Positions 17,283 to 27,104 are shown, counted from the stretch's first letter. The stretch: DNA of 64,000 nucleotides from Chloroflexota bacterium (GCA_963170165.1 CAUJGQ010000138.1:1-64000); one strand, 5' to 3'. Numbers and translations are program-made. The notes: generated by a model not told the origin, from the sequence alone.

Positions 17283-18320
17283 ATGGACATCATTGACCTG
17301 CGCAGCGACACGGTCACGCAGCCGGATGAGGCGATGCGCGCGGCCATCCTCTCCGCCGAGCTGGGTGATGACGTCTTCGGCGATGACCCAACCGTGCTCC
17401 GGCTGGAGGCGATGGCGGCCCGGCTGCTGGGCAAAGAGGCCGCGCTGTTCATGGCCAGCGGCACGATGGCCAATCTGGTCGCGATCCTGACGCACTGTGG
17501 CCGCGGCGATGAGGTCATCGTCGGTGACGAGTCCCACATCCTGCATTACGAGGTCGGTGGCGCCTCAGCCATCGGCGGCGTGCTGCTGCGCCCGCTGCGC
17601 AACGACGCCCGCGGCCTGCTCGATGCCGCTGAGATGGAGGCGGTGATCCGCCCGCCGGATGTGCACTTCCCGCGGACGGCGTTGCTCTGCCTGGAGAACA
17701 CGCACAACCGCCGCGGCGGCACGGCGCTGTCGCCCGAGGACACCGCCCCACTGGTGGCGGTTGCCAGGCAACACGGCATCCCCATTCACCTGGATGGCGC
17801 GCGCATCTTCAACGCCGCCGTGGCGCTGGAACTGCCGGCCACCGACCTGGCGCGGGACGCCGACAGCGTCATGTTTTGCCTATCCAAAGGGCTATCTGCT
17901 CCGGCAGGATCGCTGCTGTGCGGCTCTCGCGCCTTCATCGAGCGGGCGCGCAAGCAGCGCAAGATGGTGGGTGGTGGCATGCGCCAGGTAGGGGTTCTGG
18001 CGGGCGCCGGTATCATCGCCTTGGAGACGATGGTCGGCCGTCTGGCTGAGGACCACGCCAACGCCCGCTACCTGGCGGAACGGCTCGCCACGCTGCCGTT
18101 TGTCGCCATCGACCCGGCGGCGGTAGAGACCAACATCGTCGTGTTTGACCTCACGGCCGGCACGGTGGCCGATCTGCTGCCCCGGCTGGCGGCGGCCGGC
18201 GTGCTGGCCACCAGCTTCGGCCCGCGACGCGTGCGCATGGTGCCCCATCGCGGCATCGAGCGCCACCATATTGACACGGCGGTCGCGCGGCTGTCCGCCG
18301 TTGCCACCGCTGCGGTATAG
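17283..18320 (+). CDS. ltaE: Low-specificity threonine aldolase
   Basis: 345 residues, the usual length, from an ATG with GAAGG upstream. It is a fold-type I PLP enzyme that splits threonine/allo-threonine to glycine and acetaldehyde. Family marks: DLRSDTVTQP at the N-terminus, GDDVFGDDPTV, FMASGTMANLVA, LENTHNRRGG, HLDGARIFNAAVAL (the Asp that contacts the pyridine N) and the Schiff-base lysine K202 in CLSKGLSAPAGS. It lies inside a tight plus-strand run with 22- and 9-base gaps on either side. Confidence 0.93.
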   Translation: MDIIDLRSDTVTQPDEAMRAAILSAELGDDVFGDDPTVLRLEAMAARLLGKEAALFMASGTMANLVAILTHCGRGDEVIVGDESHILHYEVGGASAIGGVLLRPLRNDARGLLDAAEMEAVIRPPDVHFPRTALLCLENTHNRRGGTALSPEDTAPLVAVARQHGIPIHLDGARIFNAAVALELPATDLARDADSVMFCLSKGLSAPAGSLLCGSRAFIERARKQRKMVGGGMRQVGVLAGAGIIALETMVGRLAEDHANARYLAERLATLPFVAIDPAAVETNIVVFDLTAGTVADLLPRLAAAGVLATSFGPRRVRMVPHRGIERHHIDTAVARLSAVATAAV

Positions 18321-18329
18321 GCAGGCTCC

Positions 18330-19058
18330 GTGCGACCACTGCTCCTTGTACCTCTGATTGTGCTGCCGTTGCTGCTTACATCCTGTTCCGCAACCGTCAC
18401 CACGCAGGTCCTGACGGTCACGCGCCCGCTGCCACAACAAGAACAGTCGCACTATCGAGTCGTCAACGATAAGGGCGAGCAGGTCGGCACTGCGCTGCTA
18501 GCCATCGCTCCGGACAGCGACCCCGCCAACGCCCGCCTGACGTTGGACTACGACTTCGGCCCCACCCAGAAGGATACCGGCGTGGTCGTCGTCAACCGCA
18601 CCACGATGAAGCCGGTGCGCGCCGAACGCACGGTGATTGATGGTGACAAGCGCTATGTCACCCGCGCAGAGTACAGCGGGAACAAAGTGGCGGTTGTGCT
18701 CGAAGACGGCGGCAAGGGCCGGCGCACCGAGGCGACGCTAGGTGAATCGGCATATGACAACTTATCGTCGCTGTTTCTGTGGCGCACGCTGGACCTGAGC
18801 GCCGGGAGCGAAGTGCGCTACGGTAACATCATCATCGATCCCAAGCGCGGCGGTATCAGCCGGGCGGTGGCCACCATCGAAGATGCCGGCCGCGGCAACG
18901 TCGCCACCGCCACCGGCGACGAGCTGGGCTCGCGCGTGCAGTTCCGCTCGGCCGGCATCACCAACGGCGCGTGGTACCGGCTGGAGGGCGGGCGGGTGTT
19001 GCTCAAGTATGACATCACCCGCGGCCCCACCCTCTTGCTGGAATCCACCATGCCCTAG
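18330..19058 (+). CDS. Lipoprotein of unknown function (DUF3108-like)
   Basis: 242 residues from a GTG nine bases after the aldolase stop. Residues 1-19 are a lipoprotein signal (LIVLPLLLTSC, lipid-modified Cys19). The rest is a beta-rich periplasmic or exterior domain with repeated strands (YRVVNDKGEQVGTALLAI, TVIDGDKRYVTRAEY, GGRVLLKYDITRGPTLLLE) similar in style to DUF3108-type lipocalin-like proteins. It converges on the hydrolase gene with an eight-base gap. Confidence 0.7.
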   Translation: MRPLLLVPLIVLPLLLTSCSATVTTQVLTVTRPLPQQEQSHYRVVNDKGEQVGTALLAIAPDSDPANARLTLDYDFGPTQKDTGVVVVNRTTMKPVRAERTVIDGDKRYVTRAEYSGNKVAVVLEDGGKGRRTEATLGESAYDNLSSLFLWRTLDLSAGSEVRYGNIIIDPKRGGISRAVATIEDAGRGNVATATGDELGSRVQFRSAGITNGAWYRLEGGRVLLKYDITRGPTLLLESTMP

Positions 19059-19065
19059 GCGCCGC

Positions 19066-19899
19066 CTACAAGAACCCCTGCACGCTGTCAATCATGCCCC
19101 GCGGGCTGTCGAGCGGGATGGAGTGACCGGCGCCGGGCACCGTCACCATCCGGCAATTGGGGATCTCGCGGATCATGCGCTCCGCCGTCTCGACCGAGAG
19201 GATATCGCTCAGTTCACCGCGCACGAGCAGGGTGGGGCAGGTGATGTTGGGCAACAGCGCCCAGGCGGCAGCGGGGTCAGGCCGGGGCAACGGCCGGTCG
19301 GGGTTGCGCAGCGCCTTGTCGTAGCGGAAGGTCCAGCGGCCATCAGCGATTTGCATCAGGTTGTTGGTGACGCGGGCACGTAGCTCGCCCTCATCGGCGA
19401 TAGGATTGGCAGCGCGCGACTGGGCGATGGCCTGCTCCGGGTCATCGAAGGTGTCCGCCGCCTGGGTCCCCTGGCGGATGCGGTTCGAGCCGGAGGCGAC
19501 GATCTCCGGGCCAATGTCCACGATCACCAGCCGCTCCACTTCCTCAGGGTGCTGGCCGGTATAGTGGTAGGCGTTGCGCCCGCCCATAGACAGCCCGAGC
19601 AGCGCGAACCGGCGCAGCCCCAACGCCTGCACGAAGGCACCGACATCTTCCACCATTCGTTCGGCGGTGTAGTCACCATCAGGCGCCCACGACGTCTCGC
19701 CGTGGCCCCGCTGGTCCAGCGCTAGCACGTGGTAGCGATCCGCCAGCGCCGCCGCCAGCGTGTCCCACGAGCGGGCGTGGCCTGTGAAGCCATGCAGCAG
19801 CACTAACGGTTGCGCGCCGGTATTGCCCCAGTCCCGGTAGTGGAACGTCAGGCCGTTGAGTTCGACGTGTTTGTCCTGGGCGCGCGTCTCGGTCGTCAT
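19066..19899 (-). CDS. Alpha/beta hydrolase, paralogue 1 of the leu region
   Basis: 277 residues from the ATG at 19899, preceded by GGGGAG; the frame is open to 19986. Motifs: LLHGFTGHARSWDTLA, LALDQRGHGETSW, nucleophile elbow LGLSMGGRNAY, LLVRGELSDILS and GAGHSIPLDSP with the catalytic histidine. It is clearly related to the hydrolase at 23936-24766 (same GHARSWD, DQRGHG, GLSMG and final PLD-P patterns), so the two probably arose by duplication. Substrate unknown. It lies downstream of leuB on the same strand. Confidence 0.87.
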   Translation of the reverse strand: MTTETRAQDKHVELNGLTFHYRDWGNTGAQPLVLLHGFTGHARSWDTLAAALADRYHVLALDQRGHGETSWAPDGDYTAERMVEDVGAFVQALGLRRFALLGLSMGGRNAYHYTGQHPEEVERLVIVDIGPEIVASGSNRIRQGTQAADTFDDPEQAIAQSRAANPIADEGELRARVTNNLMQIADGRWTFRYDKALRNPDRPLPRPDPAAAWALLPNITCPTLLVRGELSDILSVETAERMIREIPNCRMVTVPGAGHSIPLDSPRGMIDSVQGFL

Positions 19900-20039
19900 C
19901 GCTCTCCCCAACACGGATGTTGCCGGCTCATGGTGCCGCCGACTATCGCAAGAGGCAAGGCTGCCGCCCCAGCGATGGCACCCCAACCGGCGCCCTTGAC
20001 CGTCCCCGCAAGAGCGTCAATCGCCGGGCAGCCGCGCGA

Positions 20040-21137
20040 TCAGGCCAGCCGCCCGGCGATCTCGTCACCCATGCGGGTCGTATCCACCACCTGCTCACCG
20101 GGTCGGGCGATGTCGGCAGTGCGCCACCCGGCGGCCAGCGCCTCATCGACGGCGCGCTCCACAGCATCCGCCTCGGCGGTCAGGCCAAGGGAGAGCCGCA
20201 ACAGCATGGCGGCACTGAGAATGGCGGCCAGTGGGTTGGCCTTGCCCTGGCCGGCGATATCCGGCGCCGAGCCGTGAATCGGCTCGTACAGGCCGAGGCC
20301 GGTACCATCCGGGCGGCGGGCGCCCAGGCTGGCCGAGGGCAACATCCCCATCGAGCCAGCCAGCATGCTGGCTTCATCGGTGAGAATATCGCCGAAGGTG
20401 TTCTCGGTGACGATCACGTCGAAGTCCGCAGGCCGGCGAATCAGGTGCATGGCGCAGGCATCGACGAGCAGGTGGTCCAGCTCGATATCTGGATGCTGGC
20501 GGCCCATCTCCACGGCGATCTCGCGCCACAGCCGGCCGGTCTCCAGCACGTTCATCTTGTCCACACTGGTCAGCTTCTTGCGCCGCTGACGGGCGAGGTC
20601 GAAGCCCACCTGGAGGATGCGCCGCACCTCCTCCTCGGAGTAGAACATGGTGTCCACAGCCTTGCGGCCATCGCCGTCCGACCAGCGGCGCTTGGGCTCG
20701 CCGAAGTACAGTCCGCCGGTCAGCTCGCGGATCACGACCATGTCGGTGCCGTCCAGCACCTCGCGTTTAATCGTGCTGCTATCCGCCATCAACGGATGAA
20801 TCTTGACGGGGCGCAGATTGGCGAACAAGCCAAGCTGCTTGCGGATCTGGAGCAGCCCCCACTCCGGGCGGCGCTCCGGCGATCCGCTGGGGTCATCCCA
20901 CTTTGGCCCGCCGACGGCGCCGAACAGCACGGCGTCGGCGCGCTTGGCGGCATCGAGCGTCTCCTGACGGGCAGAGGTGCCGTAGGCGTCGATGGCAGCG
21001 CCGCCGAACAGGTCCTCCTTGAGCGCAAACTCGTGGCCAAAGCGCTTCTCTACCGCGCCGAGCACCTTGACGGCCTCTGCCGTCACCTCCGGACCGATGC
21101 CATCGCCGGGCAGCACCATCAGGTTGAACGAAGCCAA
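20040..21137 (-). CDS. leuB: 3-isopropylmalate dehydrogenase
   Basis: 365 residues from a TTG with AGGAGGAG six bases upstream. It oxidatively decarboxylates 3-isopropylmalate to 2-oxoisocaproate (NAD, Mg/Mn) in leucine synthesis. Marks: [59 protein letters not shown] and the signature [17 protein letters not shown], then [21 protein letters not shown] cut here at its core [10 protein letters not shown]. Full length, with no missing motifs. It is downstream of leuC and leuD but separated from them by a TPR gene and a 477-base gap, so it may have its own promoter. Confidence 0.96.
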   Translation of the reverse strand: MASFNLMVLPGDGIGPEVTAEAVKVLGAVEKRFGHEFALKEDLFGGAAIDAYGTSARQETLDAAKRADAVLFGAVGGPKWDDPSGSPERRPEWGLLQIRKQLGLFANLRPVKIHPLMADSSTIKREVLDGTDMVVIRELTGGLYFGEPKRRWSDGDGRKAVDTMFYSEEEVRRILQVGFDLARQRRKKLTSVDKMNVLETGRLWREIAVEMGRQHPDIELDHLLVDACAMHLIRRPADFDVIVTENTFGDILTDEASMLAGSMGMLPSASLGARRPDGTGLGLYEPIHGSAPDIAGQGKANPLAAILSAAMLLRLSLGLTAEADAVERAVDEALAAGWRTADIARPGEQVVDTTRMGDEIAGRLA

Positions 21138-21614
21138 GGCAGTCTCCTCCTCCGGCCGGCTCCCCGGCGTGGGGAGACGAGGAATGTCGTGGATTTCACG
21201 CGCGGGCGCACCGCTCTCTCGACGCTATCCCGCCGGCCCCGCAGGCGCAACGCGACGCAAACAACACGGAACGAACGACGCCTACCCGGGGCAGCGCCAC
21301 GGGATTGATGTTGCCCTCGGCGCGGCGGGACTCGTGGTATTAGCTACCCGCCTGGCGCACCCCGCGGGTGAGGTTACGCTCATTCGGCTGCAGCAACCAG
21401 AACTCCAGGTCGCCCCGGCAATGATGGCAAGGCAACGTGCTGCGGCTGTCCGTTGCGTGGGCACTAGCCGGCCGGCCGGGCTGTGCTCTGCGGTCATCTC
21501 CGGCTTCTGCACCGAGCATCCGTCATGCAGATCCCACCGCCCATCTGGATCTCGCAGCGCGATCCGTTCATCGGTCTCGGCGCTCCCCGGCACGGCCTGC
21601 ACTCTGCGCCGGTG
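21138..21614. other. 477-base gap upstream of leuB with a possible 59-codon ORF
   Basis: No T-box or leader peptide with a Leu run was found here, unlike at ilvB and leuA. A CTCCCC/GGGGAG hairpin lies just before the leuB ribosome site (about 21164-21175). A minus-strand frame at 21519-21340 would give a 59-residue peptide containing PCHHC and EFWLLQPNERNL, but it has no ribosome site. It may be a remnant or a chance frame. Confidence 0.45.
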
Positions 21615-23060
21615 CTACCCCTCAAGCGCTGCCAGCGCCGCATCCACTGCGGCAATCTCGGGGTTGCCGGGGTCTGCCGTTCGCCATCCCTCACGGGCAC
21701 GGGTGAGGCTGGTCCGTGCGCCTGCCGTGTCGCCCTGAGCGGCCACGGCTCGCCCGAGGTGATAGGCGTCGCGCGGGCTGTGGCGGCGGGCGAGGCGGGC
21801 GCGCAGCAACGCCTCGGCTTTGTCATACGCCTCGGCGCGCAGATACGCCTCCAGCAGGGTATCCTCAAACACCTGCCGTTGAGCATTGCTCCCCCCGACC
21901 CGCACGATCTGATCGATGTACGGCTCCACCAGCCGGATCATGCTAGCGAAGTCGCCATGCGCGAAGGCGGCGATCCCTTCTGCCAGCGCCGGCACAACGT
22001 CACCGGCAGGCAGCCGGCCCTCGGCCACGCGCGCATGTAGACCGTCGATCAGCTTGCCCATCCCCGGCTCGTCAGCCGTGGCGGCGTAGGCGAATGCGCA
22101 GTGCAGGTCCGCAAAGGTGACACCAGGGCGGGCGAATGCGGCCGCGCCGAAGTCGCGCACTTCCTGCCAGCGTTCGGCGCCGGGGGTGTAGCCGTACAGG
22201 TCGCAGCGCCACAGCATCGCGGCGGCGTCGGCCATGGTGATGATCGCTGCACCGGTGGCCACAGAAGGGCGCAGCGACGAGTCGTACAGCGCCAGCACGT
22301 GCTGATAGCGGCCGGCGGCCAGCTCAAACAGGGCGTGATGCCAGGTCAGGTGGCCGAACATCTGTCCCTCGCGCGGGTAGCCCGGCATCCAGCCTTCCAG
22401 GAAGGCGGAGCCGCCGCCGCTGTCCCCGGTCTCGAAGGCGATATGGGCGACGGTGTGCGCCGTGTGAGCGCTACGCGGATACGCCTTCAGCGAACGCTCG
22501 GCCAGGTCGCGCGCTGCGCCGAACTGCTCCAGTTCGTTGTGCAGGAAGGCAAAGGCGGAGAGAAACCACCAGTCTTCGCCATATGCCGGAGCCAGTGGTG
22601 CGAGCAACGCGAAGCACTCCCGCCGCCAGTCCGGCCCGCCACCGAAGCCGATCAGGCTGAACGGCCCGGTCATCTGCGACAGCAAATAGGCGTCGCGCGG
22701 ATACTCCTGAAGATGATCGCGTATCCGCTCCGCCGCCCGGGGGTTATCACCGTCGATGGAGGTGGCGATGGCGGCGACGTGCTGCTGCTCGCGGCGGCTG
22801 GTTCCGGCGCCGAGTTCGCGGGCACGGGCAGCGGCGGCGCGCGCCTCGGCCACTCGACCCCGGTATTGATGCATCCGTGCCTGGGCGATGTGCGCCAGGG
22901 CAAAGCCGTCATCCGCGGCCAGCGCTTCGCCGAGCGCTTCCTCTTGACCAGCGCTGCCGGCCAGCACCCGTTCGATAGCGAGGTTATACTGCTCTGCTGC
23001 CGCCACTGAAGACGTGCTGAGCGGATACCCGTAGCGGTCCTTCAAGCCGGTCACGGTCAT
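21615..23060 (-). CDS. TPR-repeat protein, TTC38-like
   Basis: 481 residues from the ATG at 23060 (AGGGGAG upstream). The whole chain is helical, with tetratricopeptide-like pairs: AEQYNLAIERVLAG, DGFALAHIAQARMHQYRG, HNELEQFGAARDLAERSLKA, SAHTAHTVAHIAFETGDS and YHLGRAVAAQGDTAGARTSL. The order and the WMPGYPREGQMFGHLTWH segment resemble the TTC38 family, whose molecular role is unsettled. It is soluble with no signal peptide. It sits between leuD and leuB on the same strand, 158 bases after a GC-rich palindrome. Confidence 0.75.
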   Translation of the reverse strand: MTVTGLKDRYGYPLSTSSVAAAEQYNLAIERVLAGSAGQEEALGEALAADDGFALAHIAQARMHQYRGRVAEARAAAARARELGAGTSRREQQHVAAIATSIDGDNPRAAERIRDHLQEYPRDAYLLSQMTGPFSLIGFGGGPDWRRECFALLAPLAPAYGEDWWFLSAFAFLHNELEQFGAARDLAERSLKAYPRSAHTAHTVAHIAFETGDSGGGSAFLEGWMPGYPREGQMFGHLTWHHALFELAAGRYQHVLALYDSSLRPSVATGAAIITMADAAAMLWRCDLYGYTPGAERWQEVRDFGAAAFARPGVTFADLHCAFAYAATADEPGMGKLIDGLHARVAEGRLPAGDVVPALAEGIAAFAHGDFASMIRLVEPYIDQIVRVGGSNAQRQVFEDTLLEAYLRAEAYDKAEALLRARLARRHSPRDAYHLGRAVAAQGDTAGARTSLTRAREGWRTADPGNPEIAAVDAALAALEG

Positions 23061-23202
23061 CGTTCTGCCTGCTCCCCTGTGGCGCGCGGCGCTGTTGCAG
23101 TCAGCGCGGCGCCTCACACCCGTTCCCCTGTGGCACCGAGTGTAGCGGGAAGGGGAGCGCAGGGGCAGGGCGCGGGGAAGGGGACGCGCCCTCGCCCCCC
23201 GA

Positions 23203-23230
23203 CTCCCTCTCCCGCAAGCGGGGGAGGGGG
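23203..23230. repeat. GC-rich palindromic repeat
   Basis: CCCTCTCCCGC and GCGGGGGAGGG pair with one wobble around AA, in a context (CGCCCCCCGACTCCCTCTCCC) that resembles the block after the flagellin gene. It lies between leuD and the TPR gene, so it could act as a terminator or a repetitive extragenic palindrome. Confidence 0.55.
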
Positions 23231-23275
23231 AGAAGGATCTACGGGTTGCTGTTCCTTCGGTGCCGGGTTATGCCA

Positions 23276-23887
23276 TCACGCCCGGCTGCCGGCCAGCCAG
23301 CGTGGGCGGTGCTCCTCGAAGGAACTGATGCGGGTGTCCTCTTTGAGGGTCATACCAATGTCATCGAGGCCACCGAGCAGCCGCTCGCGCACGAACGGGT
23401 CGACTTCGAACGAGGCAGAGAATCCGTCGCTACTGGTCACCGTCTGGTTGGCGAGGTCTACCGTGAGCTGATAGCCGGGGTTCGCCTGGGCGCGGCGCAG
23501 CAGCTCGCCGGTCTGCTCCTCGGAGAGCACGACGGGTAGCATACCGTTCTGAATACAGTTGTTGTAGAAAATGTCGGCGAACGACGGGGCGATCAGTGCC
23601 CGGAAGCCGTACTCGTTCAGTGCCCAGGGGGCATGCTCGCGCGAGGAGCCGCAGCCGAAGTTGCGGCCGGCCACGAGAATCGCCGCGCCCTGATATCCGG
23701 GCTGGTTCAGCTCGAACTCGGCGTTGACGCTGCCATCGGGATGATAACGCCAGTCGAAGAAGGCGAACGGCCCGAAGCCGGTGCGCTCGATGCGCTTGAG
23801 AAACTGCTTGGGGATGATCTGGTCCGTATCCACATTGGGCCGGTCCAGCGGGGCAACGATGCCGGTCAGCGTGGTGAAGGGCTGCAT
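23276..23887 (-). CDS. leuD: 3-isopropylmalate dehydratase small subunit
   Basis: 203 residues, normal for the bacterial LeuD. With LeuC it isomerises 2- to 3-isopropylmalate. Marks: [22 protein letters not shown], the substrate loop [37 protein letters not shown] and the C-terminal [15 protein letters not shown]; the first and third are cut here to cores [11 protein letters not shown] and [13 protein letters not shown] when compared. AAGGATC precedes the ATG. One hydrolase gene separates it from leuC, an uncommon arrangement. Confidence 0.95.
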   Translation of the reverse strand: MQPFTTLTGIVAPLDRPNVDTDQIIPKQFLKRIERTGFGPFAFFDWRYHPDGSVNAEFELNQPGYQGAAILVAGRNFGCGSSREHAPWALNEYGFRALIAPSFADIFYNNCIQNGMLPVVLSEEQTGELLRRAQANPGYQLTVDLANQTVTSSDGFSASFEVDPFVRERLLGGLDDIGMTLKEDTRISSFEEHRPRWLAGSRA

Positions 23888-23935
23888 CTGTCTATGATCC
23901 TTGTTCAGCGCGCAATCCGGGTGCGGGAAGGGCGG

Positions 23936-24766
23936 TTACGCCTCCTCCAGGAAGGCGCGGACCGTTTGCACAAAGGTATCTGGCCGGTCCAGGGGCACCG
24001 GGTGGCCGGAGCCCTCGATGGTCACGAGCCGGGCGTTGGGGAAGGCGGCCGCTTCTCGTTCTGCCGTCTCCGGGTCCAGCACTGTGCTTTCGGCGCCGCG
24101 GATAACGAGCACCGGGCAAGTGATCGATGGCAGGAGCGGCCACAGATCCTCGGTATCCCAGTTACGCGGGGCGGCCGGGTCGTACTTCAACTCATAGCGA
24201 CCATCATCCAGCCGGCGTAAACCGTGACGCACGCGCTCGCGCTGAACGTCCTCCGGCGGGCGCGGGTTCTGGGCGCGGGCGTCCTGAAAGGCGTCCTCCA
24301 CCGAGTCGAACACCCGGCGTGGCGCAGGAGCGCCGGCGGCGCGGGCGCGACGCTCCTCAATGGAGCCGAGCGCTGGCGGGATATCGATCGGCACCAGCTT
24401 GGTCAGGTGTTGGGGGTGCGCGGCGGTAAACGCCATGCCGTTGTGCGCGCCCATCGACAGGCCGATGAGGGCGAACGATGTCATCCCCAAGGCGTCCACC
24501 ACCGCCTTGGCGTCGGCCACGTAATCTGCCGTGCGGAAGCTGCCGTCCTCCGGCCGCTCGCTGTCCCCGTGGCCGCGCTGGTCCAGGGCGATGATGTGGT
24601 AGCGGTCTTGCAGCGCCCTAGCCATGTGATCCCATGAGCGGGCATGGCTGGTCAGTCCATGCAGCAACAGCAGTTGCGGATTGCCCCGTTCCCCCCACTC
24701 CACGTAGTGCAGGCGCAGTCCATTTGCCTCAATCTGACCGTCACGCGGCAGGATCTCGGTGGTCAT
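23936..24766 (-). CDS. Alpha/beta hydrolase, paralogue 2, between leuC and leuD
   Basis: 276 residues; the ATG has AAGGAG seven bases upstream. Motifs: LLHGLTSHARSWDHMA, IALDQRGHGDSERPE, elbow IGLSMGAHNGMAF, LVIRGAESTVLD and GSGHPVPLDRPD. It resembles the hydrolase at 19066-19899 along its length. It is inserted between the two subunit genes of isopropylmalate isomerase with short gaps (48 and 92 bases), so it is almost certainly transcribed with them. A link to leucine metabolism is unproven; a thioester or ester substrate is as likely. Confidence 0.88.
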   Translation of the reverse strand: MTTEILPRDGQIEANGLRLHYVEWGERGNPQLLLLHGLTSHARSWDHMARALQDRYHIIALDQRGHGDSERPEDGSFRTADYVADAKAVVDALGMTSFALIGLSMGAHNGMAFTAAHPQHLTKLVPIDIPPALGSIEERRARAAGAPAPRRVFDSVEDAFQDARAQNPRPPEDVQRERVRHGLRRLDDGRYELKYDPAAPRNWDTEDLWPLLPSITCPVLVIRGAESTVLDPETAEREAAAFPNARLVTIEGSGHPVPLDRPDTFVQTVRAFLEEA

Positions 24767-24858
24767 GGCGCAACTCCTTTGGCGGGCTTTCCGCCATCAG
24801 CGTTCAGCGAGGTGACGAGCACGCGCTTGCTGGCTGAGCGCAGACGGCTGACGGCTCG

Positions 24859-26262
24859 CTAGTTTCGGACATCAACGAAATGACCGGCGATGGCGGCGGC
24901 GGCGGCCATCTCGGGGCTGACGAGGTGGGTACGGCCGCCTTTGCCCTGACGCCCCTCGAAGTTGCGGTTGCTGGTGGAGGCGCAGCGCTCGCCCGGCTCC
25001 AGGATGTCGGGGTTCATCCCCAGGCACATCGAGCAGCCGGGCTCACGCCACTCGAAGCCTGCCTCGGTGAAGACCTGGTCCAGCCCCTCGGCCTCCGCTT
25101 CCTGCTTGACCCGGTGCGAGCCGGGCACCACCAGCGCGTTGACGGTGGCGGCGACCCTTTTGCCCTTGACCAGCGCGGCGGCTGCGCGCAGGTCCTCGAT
25201 GCGTGAGTTCGTGCAGGAGCCGATAAACACCCGGTCGATGGCGATATCCGTGATCCTGGTGCCGGGGGCAAGGCCCATGTACTCCAGCGCGCGGGCAGCG
25301 GCAGCGCGGTCGGCGGCGGTGGGGAAAGAGGCGGGGTCCGGTACCATGCCGGTCACCGGCACGACATGGCCCGGGTTGGTGCCCCATGTGACGAACGGCT
25401 GCAGCTCACTCGCCTGAATCACGACGGTCTTGTCGTAGACGGCGCCTTCATCGGTGCACAGCGCCTGCCACGAGGCGACTGCGGTCTCCCACTGCTCGTC
25501 ACTGGGGGCGTGGGGGCGGCCCTTGATGTAGGCGGAGGTGGTCTCGTCTGGGGCGATCATGCCGGCGCGGGCCCCGGCCTCAATGGACATGTTGCAGATC
25601 GTCATCCGCCCTTCCATCGAGAGAGCGCGGATTGCCTCACCAGTGTACTCAATCACATGGCCGACGCCGCCATCGATACCAATGCGGCCGATGATGCCAA
25701 GGATGATGTCCTTGGCGGTGACGCCGGGCGGCGCCTGGCCCTCGACACGCACTTCCATCGTCTTGGGCTTGGTCTGCACCAGACACTGAGTGGCGAGTAC
25801 ATGCTCGACCTCCGAGGTGCCAATGCCGAAAGCGAGCGCGCCAAAGGCGCCGTGGGTGCTGGTGTGGGAGTCACCACAGACGATCACCATGCCCGGCTGG
25901 GTGCGCCCCAACTCGGGGCCGATGACATGGACGATGCCTTGACGGTCGGAGTGAATGCTGTACAGCTCGATACCAAACTCGCCGGCGTTCTTCTCCAGGG
26001 TCTCGATCTGGGCGCGGGAGATCTCATCGACGATTGGCAGCGAGCGGTCGGTCGTGGGGATGTTGTGGTCTACCGTCGCCAGTGTGAGCTCGGGGCGGCG
26101 CACGGAGCGCTCGGCGAGCCGCAACCCCTCGAAGGCCTGGGGAGAGGTCACCTCGTGGACGAGATGCAGGTCAACGTAGAGGAGCGCGGGCTTGCCCGGC
26201 TCCTCTTTGACGGCGTGCGCATCCCAGATCTTCTCAAACATCGTGCGTGCGGCCACGGTCAT
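24859..26262 (-). CDS. leuC: 3-isopropylmalate dehydratase large subunit
   Basis: 467 residues, aconitase family. Marks: [52 protein letters not shown], the cysteine in [16 protein letters not shown] and the [10 protein letters not shown] pair, together giving the three [4Fe-4S] ligands. The length is that of the long (E. coli-type) LeuC rather than the short archaeal type. AGAGGTGA precedes the ATG. Upstream, 62 bases with one 7-bp hairpin separate it from a methyltransferase gene, probably in the same transcript. Confidence 0.96.
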   Translation of the reverse strand: MTVAARTMFEKIWDAHAVKEEPGKPALLYVDLHLVHEVTSPQAFEGLRLAERSVRRPELTLATVDHNIPTTDRSLPIVDEISRAQIETLEKNAGEFGIELYSIHSDRQGIVHVIGPELGRTQPGMVIVCGDSHTSTHGAFGALAFGIGTSEVEHVLATQCLVQTKPKTMEVRVEGQAPPGVTAKDIILGIIGRIGIDGGVGHVIEYTGEAIRALSMEGRMTICNMSIEAGARAGMIAPDETTSAYIKGRPHAPSDEQWETAVASWQALCTDEGAVYDKTVVIQASELQPFVTWGTNPGHVVPVTGMVPDPASFPTAADRAAAARALEYMGLAPGTRITDIAIDRVFIGSCTNSRIEDLRAAAALVKGKRVAATVNALVVPGSHRVKQEAEAEGLDQVFTEAGFEWREPGCSMCLGMNPDILEPGERCASTSNRNFEGRQGKGGRTHLVSPEMAAAAAIAGHFVDVRN

Positions 26263-26299
26263 TCACCTCTGTCGGAACGGTCGCTTTCACGTTGGTAGC

Positions 26300-26318
26300 G
26301 CACCCAGCGCTTGGGTGC
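26300..26318. terminator. Hairpin between methyltransferase and leuC
   Basis: GCACCCA and TGGGTGC form a 7-bp stem around GCGCT, six bases beyond the methyltransferase stop and 38 bases before leuC. There is no T run. It may attenuate, stabilise RNA ends or be neutral. Confidence 0.4.
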
Positions 26319-26324
26319 AAACAG

Positions 26325-27104
26325 CTAGGCCCTACGGGCCCGTAGCAGGACAGCGGGGATATGCCAGCCCCAACCATCGCCCAGCCGCAGGGAGAAGCGC
26401 TCGGCGGCGGCGGGCGGCGCGGCGGCAAAGAGCGTGCGGATGGCAGCTACCTGGGCGGCCGGCGTCTGCATCCGCGCCACCCAGGAATCGCCGTCCAGTT
26501 CAATCGTGAACGGCTCGTCCAAGTCCGGCGTCAGTCCCGCTGCTTGGAGCATCCGCCGCCATTCACTGCACCGCCAGTTACGGACATGGGAGATGTCGCG
26601 CAGCAGCTCAACCGCGTTATAGAAGCTGTCAAGCGCTGGCTCCTCGGGGGAGACGGTATCCACCAGCAGAAACCGGCCGCCGGGGCGCAGCACGCGCGCC
26701 GCTTCGGCCACCGCCCGCGCCGGTTCGGCGTAGTGATGGGCGCTGAAGCGGCTGGTCACCACGTCGAACGTGGCATCAGGGTAGGGCAGCGCCGTCACAT
26801 CGGCCAGCCTCGTGGAGAGGTTGGTCACGCGCCGCTCGCCCGCCAGGCGCTCGACCACGGCCAGCATCTCCGGGGTGACATCCAGCGCCACCACCTCGGC
26901 GGCGTGCGGGGCCACAGCCAGCGCGGTATGCCCGGCGCCACAGCCCATGTCTAGCACCCGCTCGGCGCCGGTGAAGCCGGCGGTATCCACCAGGCGGGCA
27001 AGGTCCGGGCCGGAGGCGTGCACCGGGCTGACGGCATAGGCGGCAGCCACCGCGCCGAACTGACGGCGCACATCACCGGCGGGCAGCGCGGAGGGATCGG
27101 CCAT
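26325..27104 (-). CDS. Class I SAM-dependent methyltransferase
   Basis: 259 residues; AGGAG precedes the ATG. Rossmann methyltransferase marks: motif I VLDMGCGAGHTALAVA (about residues 45-60), acidic loop VVALDVTPEM, motif II LPYPDATFDVVTSRFSAHH and motif III VLRPGGRFLLVD. Its closest likeness in the window is the methyltransferase at 28754-29539 (UbiE-like). Substrate unknown. It is divergent from the LysR regulator, with a 103-base gap, and is followed by leuC, so LysR may control this gene and the leu genes behind it. Confidence 0.88.
   Translation of the reverse strand: MADPSALPAGDVRRQFGAVAAAYAVSPVHASGPDLARLVDTAGFTGAERVLDMGCGAGHTALAVAPHAAEVVALDVTPEMLAVVERLAGERRVTNLSTRLADVTALPYPDATFDVVTSRFSAHHYAEPARAVAEAARVLRPGGRFLLVDTVSPEEPALDSFYNAVELLRDISHVRNWRCSEWRRMLQAAGLTPDLDEPFTIELDGDSWVARMQTPAAQVAAIRTLFAAAPPAAAERFSLRLGDGWGWHIPAVLLRARRA

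Noticed and set aside
21138-21614. T-box or Leu leader peptide before leuB
   Set aside because: No AGGGTGG-ACCGCGG sequence and no Leu-codon run with a ribosome site was found on the minus strand.
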